From: JAUIAI01 sp050633665
Lineage (GTDB): Bacteria; Pseudomonadota; Gammaproteobacteria; Burkholderiales; Burkholderiaceae_E
Direction of reading: 5' to 3'
Length of the DNA stretch: 64,000 nucleotides
Assembly: GCA_050633665.1 (NCBI GenBank)
Contig: JBOEGY010000003.1
Location: forward strand, 106,093-170,092
Shown here: positions 44,802-54,811 of the stretch, piece by piece
Layout of the letters: each line of letters starts with the position of its first letter
How positions within the stretch are numbered: the stretch's first letter is position 1
Notes under the pieces: generated by a model
What the model saw: only the letters and a program-made list of their open reading frames with translations
The model's database searches: none
Told to the model about the DNA's origin: nothing
Made by a program: the position numbers and the translations under genes

Positions 44802-45662
44802 ATGAAAACACCGCCAGCAATTGCCCCTTTAGTCACCGACGGGCTTGTCGATACCGTGCTCAGACGCTTGATGAGCGGCAAAGAGGCCGACGTCTATCTT
44901 GTCTCCAGCCAGGACAGAATCGTCTGCGCCAAGGTATACAAGCAGGCCAACCAGCGGGGCTTTCATAAAGCTGTCGATTACATCGAGGGGCGCAAAACCA
45001 AAAACAGCCGCCAGGCGCGCGCCATGGCCAAGCGCTCCAGGTATGGCCGGCAAGAGCAGGAATCGGCCTGGCAGAGTACGGAAGTCGATGCCCTCAGACA
45101 GCTCGCCGCAGCCGGCGTCAGAGTGCCGACCCCGTATCAGTTCTACGAAGGCGTGTTACTGATGGAACTGATCTGCGACGAGGACGGACAGCCGGCTCCC
45201 CGTTTAAACGATATCGAGCTGGATCCGCACAGCGCCCGGAAAATGCACCAGCAATTGATCAGGCAAGTGGTTCGGATGCTCTGCGTCGGCGTTATTCATG
45301 GTGACTTATCTGAATACAATGTGCTGGTTGAGCCTGACGGGCCAGTCATTATCGATCTGCCACAGGCTGTTGACGCGGCGGCCAACAACAACGCGCAGCG
45401 GCTTCTCTCGCGCGACGTCGTCAATCTCAATACCTATTTTGGTCGCTTCGCCCCTGAGCTGCTAACCAGCCAGTACGCGCCTGAGATCTGGTCGTACTAT
45501 GAGTCTGGCAAATTATTGCCCGACACACCGCTAACGGGTGAATTTGACCCGACAACCACGGCAGTCGATCTCGATGAGATCCAGCAAGTCATTGATGACG
45601 CCCGGCGCGAGAACGAGGCTCGCGAAGCCGGGCGCGCCGCAGCTCAAGAAAGCGGCGGGTAG
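44802..45662 (+). CDS. RIO1-like serine protein kinase (PA4780 family)
   Basis: A 286-residue atypical kinase. It has the phosphate-binding GKEADVYLV loop, the RIO1 insertion with YIEGRKTKNSRQARAMAKRS, the catalytic loop HGDLSEYN, and IIDLPQA with the metal-binding Asp. These are the RIO1 family motifs, and the bacterial form resembles the PA4780-like proteins of gammaproteobacteria. It is probably cytosolic; the target is unknown. It is convergent with the RND pump gene. Confidence 0.93.
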   Translation: MKTPPAIAPLVTDGLVDTVLRRLMSGKEADVYLVSSQDRIVCAKVYKQANQRGFHKAVDYIEGRKTKNSRQARAMAKRSRYGRQEQESAWQSTEVDALRQLAAAGVRVPTPYQFYEGVLLMELICDEDGQPAPRLNDIELDPHSARKMHQQLIRQVVRMLCVGVIHGDLSEYNVLVEPDGPVIIDLPQAVDAAANNNAQRLLSRDVVNLNTYFGRFAPELLTSQYAPEIWSYYESGKLLPDTPLTGEFDPTTTAVDLDEIQQVIDDARRENEAREAGRAAAQESGG

Positions 45663-45665
45663 TCC

Positions 45666-48600
45666 CTAAACCGGCTCTTTGGCCAGATCAGCCTGTGACG
45701 CAGATGAAGAGTCAGGCAACTTTGACGAGCCGCCCCGCCGCTGTTTGACCTTACCCGTCAACCAGACAAAAAACAGCGGGATATAGATTGGCGCAAGAAA
45801 AGTGGCAACCAACATGCCGCCGACCACGCCAGTGCCCATCGATTGACGTGCAGCCGCCCCTGCCCCGGTAGCCACCGCCAATGGCAGCACGCCGAAAACA
45901 AATGCCAGCGAGGTCATCAGAATCGGGCGGAACCGTTGGCGAGCCGCTTGCACCGAGGCATCAATGGCCGACAGCCCCGCCTGCATCCCCTGCATCGCAA
46001 ACTCGGTAATCAGAATCGCGTTTTTGGCTGCCAGTCCGATCAAGACCACCAGTCCAATCTGAAAATAAATATCGTTTTCCATCCCGCGCAGGAACACGGC
46101 CAGTAGTGCACCGGTCAGGGCAAACGGTACCGCCAGCAACACGGCCAGCGGCACCCCCCATCGTTCATATAGGGCCGCCAGGATCAGATATACCATCACA
46201 ATCGCAAACCCGAACGCAAAGATCGAAGCATTGCCCGCGCGCTGCTCCTGAAAGGCCTGGCCGGTCCACTGATACCCGTACCCGGTCGGCAGACTGTCGC
46301 CGGCAATTCGCAGTACCGCTTCGATGGCTTCTCCGGAACTGTAACCGGGTGCTGCCGAGCCCATGACCTTGGCCGCTACATAACCGTTATAGCGCTCCAA
46401 CTGTTCGGGCCCGATGATGTTTTGAACCCGAATCAGCGCTTTCAGGGGAATCATCTGCCCGCTGGTACCTGAGCGAACATAGAGCCGGCCCAGGTCTTTG
46501 GGATCGCTACGGAATGGCGCGTCAGCTTGCATCGTGACCCGATAGGTCCGCCCTGAACGGTTGAAATCGTTAACGTACAAAGACCCCATCTGCGCCTGAA
46601 GCGCGCTAAACACCGAGCTGATCGGCACACCCAGGGCAAGCGCTTTTTCCTGGTCTACCTCAACTTTCAACTGGGGCACCGTGGGGCGATAAAAAGTTCT
46701 GAGACCGGTCAGCGCCGGGTCTTCTCCAAGCCTGGCGATTAGATCGTTGGTCACTTCGGACAAACGCTGCGTATCCGTGTTGGTGCGGCCCTGAACATAC
46801 AATTCAAATCCGCCAGCGCTACCCAGCCCGCGAATCGGCGGCGGGTTAAACGCAAACGCAATGCCATCCGATAACTGCATCCCGTAACCGGAAACTTCCT
46901 TGGCCAGCGCCATTGACGATTGTGTGCGATCGCCCCAGGGCACCATCGGCGAGAAGATCGTTGCCGCGTTGGCCTTGTTGCCTCCGCCAATCAGATCAAG
47001 ACCATTGATAATGAAGAAGTTCTCGATCGACTGATTGTCTTTGAGTTTCTGACGCAGAGTTTCGGTCGTCTTTGAGGTTCTCTCGAGCGTCGCGCCATCA
47101 GGCAACTGAGCGGCCACAATGATGTAACCCTGGTCTTCCGCCGGCACAAAACTGCCCGGCACAGCATTTAACAGAGCCCCTCCACCAGCGAGCAGGCCCG
47201 CAAACAACAATGCCGATATCCATCGAAAACGCAGCGTCCATTGCACCAGCCAGACAAAGAAGTCGGTTACCCAGGCCAGAAAGCGATTAAAAGGTGCGAA
47301 CAAGCGGTTGGTATGGCCAGCACCATCATCAGCTTTCAACATGAGCGCCGACAACGCCGGCGTCAGTGTCAGCGCAACGATGGTGGAAAGCACAACCGAC
47401 ACGGCAACCGTCACCGCAAACTGCTGGTACAACTGACCGGCAATACCACCAATAAACGCCACCGGAATAAACACCGCGCACAATACCAGCGAGGTTCCAA
47501 ACAAAGCGCCCTGCACTTCGCGCATCGCCTCGAGCGCCGCTTCAGTTGGCCCCAGACCTTCCTCACGAATTAACCGCTCGACATTCTCCAACACAATAAT
47601 GGCGTCATCAATCACGATGCCAATTGCCAGCACCATCGCAAACAAGGTGAGCGTATTGATAGAAAAACCCAGCATCAATAAGCCGGAGAACGTGCCAATT
47701 AATGACACCGGCACCGCGAGCATTGGAATCAGGGTTGCCCGCCAGCTTTGCAAAAAGACAAACACCACCAGCAAGACGATTAACGCCGCCTCGGCGATAG
47801 TCGTCAGCACGGCATTGATCGAAGCCTGCACAAACCGGGTGGTATCGTAGGGAATCAGGAAGTCAACATCTGCCGGAAAGACGTCGCGCTTCAGATCGGC
47901 CATTCGGGTACGTACCGCCTCAGCCACCTCAAGCGCGTTAGCGCCTGATTGCAAAAACACGCCCAGTGCAATCGCTGGCTGCCCGTTGACCGAGTTAGAC
48001 GCGTCATAGCTCTGAGCACCCAACTCAACACGGGCAACATCGCGCAGCCGCAACACGCCCTGGGTCGCGCTGGAGCGTAAAACGATATCGCCGAACTCTT
48101 CTGCCTGTAGCAAGCGACCTTGCGCGGTCACGGTATAAACCAGCGACTGCCCTGGCATCGCCGGTTCGGCGCCGATTTTGCCGGCGGCGTACTGCGCATT
48201 CTGCGAGTTAACCGCGGCCGATATGTCATCGGTGGTAATCCCAAGCTGCGCCATCTTGTCCGGCTGCAGCCAAAGCCGCATCGAATAGTCTCTCGCCCCA
48301 AAGACAGACACGTCCCCAACGCCGTTGATTCGCTTGATTTCGTCCAACACCTCAAGCGTGGCGAAATTCGACAAGAACAAAGTGTCGTAAGTTGAGCCTG
48401 GCGAATTGAGCGCGACCGCCAACAGAATATTATTCGACCGTTTGGCCACGGTGACGCCGGTACGCCTTACCTCCGCGGGCAACCGGGGGGTTGCCAACTG
48501 CACCCGGTTGTTGATGTTGAAGGTGGCCTCGTCAGTGTCAGTGCCGACCTCAAATGTTGCGGTAATCGTCGTCTGACCATTGGACGACGATGACGAACTG

Positions 48601-48833
48601 AAATAAAGCAGGTTCTCCACCCCCGACAGCGTCTCTTCAATCGGAGCTGCTACCGTCTTGGCGAGAGTTTCTGCTGAAGCCCCCGGATACTGGGCGGTAA
48701 TCGTGACTGTTGGCGGCGCAATCTCGGGGTACTGAGCGATCGGCAGGTTGAACAGCGAGACCAGCCCCGCCAGCACCATAATGATGGACAACACCGCCGC
48801 AAAGATCGGCCGCTCGATAAAAAACTTAGACAT
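45666..48833 (-). CDS. RND multidrug efflux pump, AcrB/MexB-type (HAE1 family)
   Basis: A 1,055-residue inner-membrane transporter. It opens SKFFIERPIFAAVLSIIMVLAG and has the proton-relay Asp pair in AIGIVIDDAIIVLENVERL, the Lys in GLAAKNAILITEFA, two large periplasmic loops, and about twelve membrane helices. It is a typical substrate-proton antiporter component of a tripartite pump. It lies 14 bp downstream of the membrane-fusion gene on the same strand. No outer-membrane TolC-like gene is in the window, so it may use a channel encoded elsewhere. Confidence 0.97.
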   Translation of the reverse strand: MSKFFIERPIFAAVLSIIMVLAGLVSLFNLPIAQYPEIAPPTVTITAQYPGASAETLAKTVAAPIEETLSGVENLLYFSSSSSSNGQTTITATFEVGTDTDEATFNINNRVQLATPRLPAEVRRTGVTVAKRSNNILLAVALNSPGSTYDTLFLSNFATLEVLDEIKRINGVGDVSVFGARDYSMRLWLQPDKMAQLGITTDDISAAVNSQNAQYAAGKIGAEPAMPGQSLVYTVTAQGRLLQAEEFGDIVLRSSATQGVLRLRDVARVELGAQSYDASNSVNGQPAIALGVFLQSGANALEVAEAVRTRMADLKRDVFPADVDFLIPYDTTRFVQASINAVLTTIAEAALIVLLVVFVFLQSWRATLIPMLAVPVSLIGTFSGLLMLGFSINTLTLFAMVLAIGIVIDDAIIVLENVERLIREEGLGPTEAALEAMREVQGALFGTSLVLCAVFIPVAFIGGIAGQLYQQFAVTVAVSVVLSTIVALTLTPALSALMLKADDGAGHTNRLFAPFNRFLAWVTDFFVWLVQWTLRFRWISALLFAGLLAGGGALLNAVPGSFVPAEDQGYIIVAAQLPDGATLERTSKTTETLRQKLKDNQSIENFFIINGLDLIGGGNKANAATIFSPMVPWGDRTQSSMALAKEVSGYGMQLSDGIAFAFNPPPIRGLGSAGGFELYVQGRTNTDTQRLSEVTNDLIARLGEDPALTGLRTFYRPTVPQLKVEVDQEKALALGVPISSVFSALQAQMGSLYVNDFNRSGRTYRVTMQADAPFRSDPKDLGRLYVRSGTSGQMIPLKALIRVQNIIGPEQLERYNGYVAAKVMGSAAPGYSSGEAIEAVLRIAGDSLPTGYGYQWTGQAFQEQRAGNASIFAFGFAIVMVYLILAALYERWGVPLAVLLAVPFALTGALLAVFLRGMENDIYFQIGLVVLIGLAAKNAILITEFAMQGMQAGLSAIDASVQAARQRFRPILMTSLAFVFGVLPLAVATGAGAAARQSMGTGVVGGMLVATFLAPIYIPLFFVWLTGKVKQRRGGSSKLPDSSSASQADLAKEPV

Positions 48834-48847
48834 GATTTACCCCTGGC

Positions 48848-50050
48848 TCACTGCTGCTTGCTTTGGTCAGCCGGCGAGACAGGATTAACGATTGCGCCAG
48901 GACGTAATTTCATCAAATTGTTGGTGATGACTTTCTCGCCGTCAGACAGGCCGCCTTCTATGACCCAGTCCGCGCCGCGCCATTCAGCCGTCTTGACTCC
49001 GCGGGGTTGCGCTTTGCCGTCATCTCCCACGACCCAGACCGACCCCCCGTTAGGCCCCTGGCTGACGGCAGTCTGCGGAACCAGAAACGCAGTGCGGTCA
49101 CCCGCAACCACTCTGACCTGAACAAACTGGCCAGGCAAAAATGCGTGTTGGGCATTGTCGAACTCTGCCCGCAGTGCGATCGTGCCCAGTTGCAGATCAA
49201 CACTGGAGCCTGAGTAGTTCAACCGGCCACCATCACGCAAGATTTTTCCGCCCGGCGACATCAGCATTACTTTTGCTGCGGACGGCTCACCGACTTGCAA
49301 CAACTGCGATTCATTTAGTGCAAACTGCACCCAGACCGGGTCTACTGACACCAGCGATGCCAATGGTTCGGCACTACTGGCGCTGACCAGACTGCCTTGT
49401 GACAAACGAGACCGGCTACTTACCCCGGCAATAGGCGCACTGATCAAGGTATAGGACAGATTCAGCTCAGCCTCTTCCACCCGCGCCTGCGCCACTTCAA
49501 GCGCCGCAGCGCTGGTACGCGCCGCGGCAACCGCATCATCGTATTCGCGGCGGGTGACGATCTGCTGCTTGTTCAGGGCGCGCGCGCGATCCAGTTGGCG
49601 TCGCGCCTGAGTCACCTTGGCCCGCTCCTGCGCCATTGAGGCCTTGGCCAGCTTCAGGGCAATCTCGAACGGCTTGCGCTCGATTTGAAACATCGGATCG
49701 CCGACGGCCAGTGCCTGGCCTTCGGTGTACAGAATTGCTTCAATGACCCCATTTACCCGGGCCCGGATCTCGACGGTCTTTGAGCCCTCAGCCTGACCGA
49801 CCGCATCAATGCGCAGCGGCAAGCTTTCAGACTTGACCGCAAGCACTGAGACTGGCATGGGCGGGCGCGCACTGGCCGCGGCGGGCTTGGTCGCCGCTTC
49901 CGGGCTGTCGCAGGCTGATACCACCAGCGTAAAAGCCGCCAGCGCCAGTAGCTTCAGGGCGGACGCAACCGGCGAAAAGACGACGCGACCAGGAACGGAA
50001 GAAACGCCAGAAGCCTGAATAGAAGCAGTGTGAGTCATCGAGGTTATCAT
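48848..50050 (-). CDS. RND efflux periplasmic adaptor (AcrA/MexA-type)
   Basis: A lipoprotein adaptor of about 400 residues: a long N-terminal tail, then a hydrophobic signal and lipobox VVSAC, a disordered Pro/Ala linker, and the core lipoyl/barrel-sandwich domain. The latter carries VEIRARVNGVIEAILYTEGQALAVGDPMFQIER. An Ala/Arg/Gln-rich hairpin and a membrane-proximal domain follow. The N-terminus is uncertain: Met at 50110, 50050 and 50038 are all possible. It precedes the RND pump gene and should recruit it to an outer-membrane channel. Confidence 0.93.
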   Translation of the reverse strand: MITSMTHTASIQASGVSSVPGRVVFSPVASALKLLALAAFTLVVSACDSPEAATKPAAASARPPMPVSVLAVKSESLPLRIDAVGQAEGSKTVEIRARVNGVIEAILYTEGQALAVGDPMFQIERKPFEIALKLAKASMAQERAKVTQARRQLDRARALNKQQIVTRREYDDAVAAARTSAAALEVAQARVEEAELNLSYTLISAPIAGVSSRSRLSQGSLVSASSAEPLASLVSVDPVWVQFALNESQLLQVGEPSAAKVMLMSPGGKILRDGGRLNYSGSSVDLQLGTIALRAEFDNAQHAFLPGQFVQVRVVAGDRTAFLVPQTAVSQGPNGGSVWVVGDDGKAQPRGVKTAEWRGADWVIEGGLSDGEKVITNNLMKLRPGAIVNPVSPADQSKQQ

Positions 50051-50199
50051 TTTATGAAATTTAGTAGCTATTATGCGGAATGCCGAGCAAAACCATCGAA
50101 TTGTCGACACTCGAACAAGGCTTTGTGCGAATCAGACACTACCTTCTTTCTCAACCAGCAGCATTCTTGCCCCCTCCCCCCTGAGGAAGGGCGACAGGC

Positions 50200-50468
50200 T
50201 CTCAGCCTATCTAGGCAAAGAACAAATCGCCAGCTTCAAGAACCGCCACACTTGTGACGCCTTCTTCCCGAAAGCGCACTTCAACATTCGATTGGCACTC
50301 CAACCCGCTGACGGAAAAAACCATCATTACCGACAACTACAAGATTCCGCAGATACGAGCTTCAAATTCGACATCGCGCTAATGAACTGGGACTGGATCA
50401 AAGCCAATACCGGCAAAACACTCGGAAGCGAGCGACCTCGGCCTTTTAGACGGACGCGACGATCAACG
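50200..50468 (+). pseudogene. Possible gene remnant between the efflux and GMC genes
   Basis: This interval of about 360 bp between the RND adaptor and the GMC oxidoreductase has no conventional gene. A plus-strand frame is locally protein-like (FKFDIALMNWDWIKAN) but has no good start and continues into the antisense of the GMC gene. It could be the fragment of an unrecognised gene. Confidence 0.25.
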
Positions 50469-52055
50469 TCAGCCACCCGAATCTTCGAGAATCAAGTCAG
50501 CAGCTTTTTCCGCGATCGCGATTACCGCCGCATTGGTATTGCCTGAAATCACTCGCGGCATGACCGAAGCATCGACGACACGCAAGCCCTGAACCCCGTT
50601 AACCCTGAGCCGGGTATCAACTACGGCCTCTTTGCGCTCACCCATGCGACAGGTTGAGGTTGGATGGTAGACCGTACTGCCTGCCCGGCGGCAGTATTCG
50701 AGCCATTCGTCGTCGGTTTGAACGGCTTTCCCGGGCAGGTGTTCCGCTTCGACAAATTGTTTGAACGGCTCGGTGTGAACAATCTTGCGAATTGTTTTCA
50801 GGCCATCAACCATGACCTGCCTGTCGCGTTCGGTAGATAAGTAATTGTATTGAATCGCCGGTGCCACCTGTGGGTTATTGCTGGTGGCGTGCACCCAGCC
50901 GGTTGACTCCACCTGTAGTTGCGACATCGAGCAGGTAAAACCGGAGAACTTGTCCAGCCCCTCCCCCATCTTTGATGCCGAAAAATTAATAAAATACAAC
51001 TGTGCATCGGGTTCAACGAGCCCGGGCCGGGTCCGGACAAACGCTGCGGCATAACCGGCGCTGACCGTCAGCGGGCCACGCCGCGAAAACAACCAGCGGG
51101 CGCCGGCCTTTGCCTGACGCCACGGGTTGGCAAGATCATCATTGATGGTAATCGGCTGATTGCAGCGCCAGATCGTTTTGACATAGAAATGGTCTTGAAG
51201 ATGTTCGCCAACATTTGGCGAGTCAACCAAGACGGGCACGCCAATATCGTTCAACCGCCCGGCTTGTCCAATGCCAGACAACTCCAGGAGTTGCGGGGAA
51301 TTGAACGCCCCGCCGGCCAGAATCACCTGCGGCGCAGACGCCCGCCTGGTCTGGCCTCTGTGCCGGTATTCAACACCGGTCACCACCGTGTCTTCAAAAC
51401 AGACTTTTGTGGCCAATGCCTCGGTGCGCACCACCAGGTTCTTACGCTTCTTAGCCGGATTCAGGTAGCCAACAGCTGTACTGACGCGCCGCCCATTCCG
51501 TGTGGTCGCCTGAAAGTAGCCGGTACCTTCCTGGCGGGCGCCGTTAAAGTCGTTATTGGCGGGGACGCCGGTCGCGACCGCCGATTCAATGAATGCATCG
51601 CACAGCGGGTGCTTGTCTGGCAGATCAGAGACCGCCACCGGACCGCCCACACCGTGCATCGGAATCCCCCCGCGACTTTGATCTTCTGACTTTATGAAAT
51701 ACGGCAATAGATCAGCGAACCGCCACCCCGGCAAGTCCCATTCGTCAAAGTCGCGGGCCTGGCCCCGAATATAGGCTAATCCGTTTATCGACGACGATCC
51801 GCCAAGCACCTTACCGCGCGGCGTAAAAATGCGCCGCCCATACAATTGCGGCTCCGGTTCAGATTCGTAAGCCCAGTTAACGCTGGTGTCGGCAAACAAC
51901 TTGCCATAACCGAGCGGAATGTGAATCCAGGGGTTGGTGTCTCGCGGCCCGGCTTCGAGCAGCAGCACGGTGTAGCGGCCATTCGCGGTGAGCCGGTTTG
52001 CCAGCACGCAACCGGCTGATCCGGCGCCAATCACCACAAAGTCGAAATTCTCCAT
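50469..52055 (-). CDS. GMC oxidoreductase (choline/alcohol dehydrogenase-like)
   Basis: A 528-residue FAD flavoprotein. It has the dinucleotide motif FVVIGAGSAGCVLANRL, the GMC signature GKVLGGSSSINGLAYIRG, and the second signature GGAFNSPQLLELSGIG. The C-terminal active-site His pair lies in YHPTSTCRMG and ISGNTNAAVIAIAEKAADL. The closest named relatives are choline and alcohol dehydrogenases (BetA-like), but there is no betaine operon nearby. The start at 52055 (MENFDF) gives the normal N-terminus. Confidence 0.92.
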   Translation of the reverse strand: MENFDFVVIGAGSAGCVLANRLTANGRYTVLLLEAGPRDTNPWIHIPLGYGKLFADTSVNWAYESEPEPQLYGRRIFTPRGKVLGGSSSINGLAYIRGQARDFDEWDLPGWRFADLLPYFIKSEDQSRGGIPMHGVGGPVAVSDLPDKHPLCDAFIESAVATGVPANNDFNGARQEGTGYFQATTRNGRRVSTAVGYLNPAKKRKNLVVRTEALATKVCFEDTVVTGVEYRHRGQTRRASAPQVILAGGAFNSPQLLELSGIGQAGRLNDIGVPVLVDSPNVGEHLQDHFYVKTIWRCNQPITINDDLANPWRQAKAGARWLFSRRGPLTVSAGYAAAFVRTRPGLVEPDAQLYFINFSASKMGEGLDKFSGFTCSMSQLQVESTGWVHATSNNPQVAPAIQYNYLSTERDRQVMVDGLKTIRKIVHTEPFKQFVEAEHLPGKAVQTDDEWLEYCRRAGSTVYHPTSTCRMGERKEAVVDTRLRVNGVQGLRVVDASVMPRVISGNTNAAVIAIAEKAADLILEDSGG

Positions 52056-52283
52056 AGTGGCATTCTGGCCTGTTTTAAAAACCCTGTCCAAAGGCGCTGG
52101 GGCGACAGAACCACTCCAGATATCAAAATGGGCTGATGTCAGGCCACATGCCCGTGGCCAGGAAACGCCTTGCAGGCAGCGATCGCAGGGTTAAGCCCTT
52201 CCGTTGAGTTCGGCACCTCGGCTACCTTCTGATCGTCGGCGTCGGCCAAGCAGATTCAACACTCAGTCCTGCGCCTGGCAATC

Positions 52284-52937
52284 CTACCTGGCAAACTGTA
52301 ACGCGAGTACCAGCAATGAAATTGCCGTGATCCACGACGCCGCGATCCGAACGCCAATCAGGTGCCATGGCTGGGTCACCGAATGCGCCAGCATCGCCGG
52401 ATAAAACAACAAAGCTCCGGCGCCTAAAACCGTGCCGAATCGCGACGTGAGGTCGTGGCCCAACGAAGAATCCGGCGCCGGCGGGGAGTCCAGGCCAACA
52501 AGAAACGGGATTAGCCCAACGGCAAGCATGAAGACCAGGCGGCTCTTGCGCCAGTCCAGAATAACCACAAGACTACAGATCACCGTCAAGGCCAGGACCA
52601 GGATCATCATGGGTTGTTCAGGTAATTGCTTCGCCAGAACAATGCCGGCGATCAAGCCAGCCAGGCCGAACGCCCATGCCCGCTCGAGGCTCTGAATTTG
52701 TTGTCGGCCGATCAGTAAGCCCGCTGCAATCAGCGCTATTAAGTGATGCATAACCACGAACGGATGAGCCGCGCCGCTGAAAACATTGATAGACAGCGAA
52801 TCGGCACCGTCCGAAAAAGCAGCATGCGCGCCAGCCTCCGCCGCAAACCCCAGCAGTGCGGCAATGGTAAGCGTCGCGCGTCGCCAACTGCGTGCAACGC
52901 CAGACCCCGGTCTTGTATCGAACATGTTCGGGCTCAA
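52284..52937 (-). CDS. HupE/UreJ-like membrane protein (divergent)
   Basis: The 217-residue product has an N-terminal signal-like helix, then HAAF and AAHPFVVMHHLIALIAAG, a degenerate version of the HupE metal motif HPxxGxDHxxxMxxVG. About six further hydrophobic helices follow. It overlaps the start of the region after the canonical HupE gene by 4 bp, so it is translationally coupled to it. It is probably a second subunit or modified metal permease. Confidence 0.75.
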   Translation of the reverse strand: MSPNMFDTRPGSGVARSWRRATLTIAALLGFAAEAGAHAAFSDGADSLSINVFSGAAHPFVVMHHLIALIAAGLLIGRQQIQSLERAWAFGLAGLIAGIVLAKQLPEQPMMILVLALTVICSLVVILDWRKSRLVFMLAVGLIPFLVGLDSPPAPDSSLGHDLTSRFGTVLGAGALLFYPAMLAHSVTQPWHLIGVRIAASWITAISLLVLALQFAR

Positions 52938-53527
52938 GCCACACCGGTCAAAAACGCAAGCCCTGTCAGCGCAATCAGGCCGCCTAATATCTGGACCAGT
53001 CGTTCACCCGCAGGCCAGCGGGTCAACAAACCAAAGCCGATGCCAGCCATGTGCAACATGCCGGTAGCGACCATAAAACCAAGACTGTAAGCCAACGGAT
53101 TGACCGCAGTTGGCAGCTCTGTACCGTGGGCATGGCCATGGAAGATCGCGAAAACTGCAACCAGCAGCCCGGCGATCCACAAGGACGGTCGCTGCTTGAA
53201 CGCCACCATCAGGCCCAGAACAATAGCCGACAAGGCAATCCCCAGTTCGACGGCTGGCACCGGAATACCCATCACCCCAAGCGCCCCTCCCAGGGCCATC
53301 ACCAGGGGAAATACAACCGGAAGAATCCATAGGGCCGGCGAGCCAAGAAAAGCCCCCCATAGGCCAACGGCCACCATCGCCACAACATGATCCCAGCCAA
53401 AGATCGGATGCAGAAAACCGCTTAACAACCCGCCGCCAAGACCTTCAGATCCGTCGTGTGCGACCGCAAGAGTCGCGAGCACCCCTAACGACAAGGCGAA
53501 CAAAAACTTAGTGATGACCCGATTCAT
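52934..53527 (-). CDS. hupE: HupE/UreJ family nickel/cobalt permease-like protein
   Basis: A 197-residue protein with a signal-like N-terminus ending VAHDGSEG, the metal motif FLHPIFGWDHVVAMVAVGLWG, a second FHGHAHGTELP and about six helices. HupE and UreJ transport or store nickel or cobalt at the inner membrane. The start at 53527 is chosen because the upstream 31 codons lie in the porin gene and look non-conserved. It sits 31 bp after the porin stop and overlaps the downstream HupE-like gene by 4 bp. Confidence 0.9.
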   Translation of the reverse strand: MNRVITKFLFALSLGVLATLAVAHDGSEGLGGGLLSGFLHPIFGWDHVVAMVAVGLWGAFLGSPALWILPVVFPLVMALGGALGVMGIPVPAVELGIALSAIVLGLMVAFKQRPSLWIAGLLVAVFAIFHGHAHGTELPTAVNPLAYSLGFMVATGMLHMAGIGFGLLTRWPAGERLVQILGGLIALTGLAFLTGVA

Positions 53528-53558
53528 ATAAAAACCCCATGGAAGAAGAAGGCGGATT

Positions 53559-54713
53559 CTAAAAACTAATCTTGGCCCGAACGCCGATAACCTGGACGCC
53601 TTTTGCTGCACGATCGCCATCCGGGGTCCGGATGGTCTGCCAGTGCGGCGTGATGCTGATGGCCGGGCTCAACACGGCCCGGTAAAAAACCTCCGTGACT
53701 GACTCATCGCCGCCAGAAGCGTTTGCGGTCGAATCACCAAACAGCCGTCCGAGCGCCAGCCCGGCGCGATCCTCTGCCCGCGACCAGATAATTCCATTCA
53801 GTTCAAGGCCGACAGTCAAAGCACTGTCGAAGGCCCTGCTTCCTTGAGCGCCTTTTCCGTATCGCCCAAAAGCAGTCATCCAGTTGGTCAGCTTTTGATC
53901 TGCCGATATTCCCCACCCGCTGTGCGGTTCAGGACTACCCGCAGGGTCACTGGATTGCGGATTATGCCAAGCATATAGCCGCCAGGTTCCCAATGACTCA
54001 TCGGTCCCGGCACGCGGGCCGAATTCGAGCTGAACAATGGACAGCGCCCGCCCTGGCGATCCCTTAAAGTCCGCCCCACCTTCAACGCCAAACACACCGA
54101 ATGATCCGCCAAACCGGCTCCCGGCATCATCGTACCGGTTCCAGGAAGCAACCAGCCCTGGCGTGAACCCATACTCGTCAGCCCCAATGTCGCCGCCGGA
54201 ATCAAGCAACGGATTATGAACAAAGACATTGTTCAGAAAAGACTCTGATTCATCATCCGCGACCGCATTCTGGTCAAAGAACCCGAACGGATCCAGCTTA
54301 CCGACCACCAGTGAATAGCGGTTGCGACGCTGGTCGTCTGACTGCCACTGGTAGTAGATCTGGGACAGAATGGCCACAGTGTTGCTGCTTTGCTCATCAG
54401 CCTGAAATGCCAGGCTGTTGACCGCCCCTGTGCGAGTCGGCACCGTCGTTACGCCCTCACCCTGACCAAAACGCAACTGAGTGACTAATTGACCGTCACC
54501 GCCAGCCATAGACCCCAATGGGAGAGATATGCCCAGATCACCCCGATAGCTTAGCCGTGACTGAGAAGACCCGTCGGCGGAGCCTTCGGCATTAATACGT
54601 TGCCCGACCGCATTGATCGAGCCTTCGACCTCGATAGTGCCAAGATCCAGAGCCGCTGCCTGGACAGGAATAACCAATAGCACCAGGGCCGGTATCAAGA
54701 ACTTACTTGTCAA
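53559..54713 (-). CDS. OprB-like carbohydrate-selective porin family protein
   Basis: The 384-residue product has a Sec signal peptide (FLIPALVLLVIPVQAAA) and a body of alternating hydrophobic/polar beta strands ending in Phe, as expected for an outer-membrane barrel. Family segments include YSLVVGKLDPFGFFDQN, FLNNVFVHNPLLDSGGD, GFTPGLVASWNRY and HSGWGISADQKLTNW. It is the first gene of an operon with two HupE-family permeases. That context, with no sugar gene, suggests the barrel admits a metal or metal complex rather than a sugar (inference). Confidence 0.85.
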   Translation of the reverse strand: MTSKFLIPALVLLVIPVQAAALDLGTIEVEGSINAVGQRINAEGSADGSSQSRLSYRGDLGISLPLGSMAGGDGQLVTQLRFGQGEGVTTVPTRTGAVNSLAFQADEQSSNTVAILSQIYYQWQSDDQRRNRYSLVVGKLDPFGFFDQNAVADDESESFLNNVFVHNPLLDSGGDIGADEYGFTPGLVASWNRYDDAGSRFGGSFGVFGVEGGADFKGSPGRALSIVQLEFGPRAGTDESLGTWRLYAWHNPQSSDPAGSPEPHSGWGISADQKLTNWMTAFGRYGKGAQGSRAFDSALTVGLELNGIIWSRAEDRAGLALGRLFGDSTANASGGDESVTEVFYRAVLSPAISITPHWQTIRTPDGDRAAKGVQVIGVRAKISF

Positions 54714-54766
54714 AATTATCTCATTAAGGATTGGCGCACCAAGGGCGGGCAGACCGACTCAAGGCT

Positions 54767-54785
54767 TGCATAACCTCTTTATGCA
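54767..54785. promoter_or_regulatory. Perfect 7-bp palindrome TGCATAA-N5-TTATGCA upstream of the porin-hupE operon
   Basis: A 19-bp perfect inverted repeat lies 54 bp upstream of the porin start, within the 5' leader downstream of the predicted promoter. Size and symmetry fit a metal-sensor operator (Zur/Fur-like) or an mRNA hairpin. It has no perfect match to a textbook Fur, Zur or NikR box. Confidence 0.5.
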
Positions 54786-54811
54786 CGCCGGACCCATTTG
54801 GATGCAGCACT

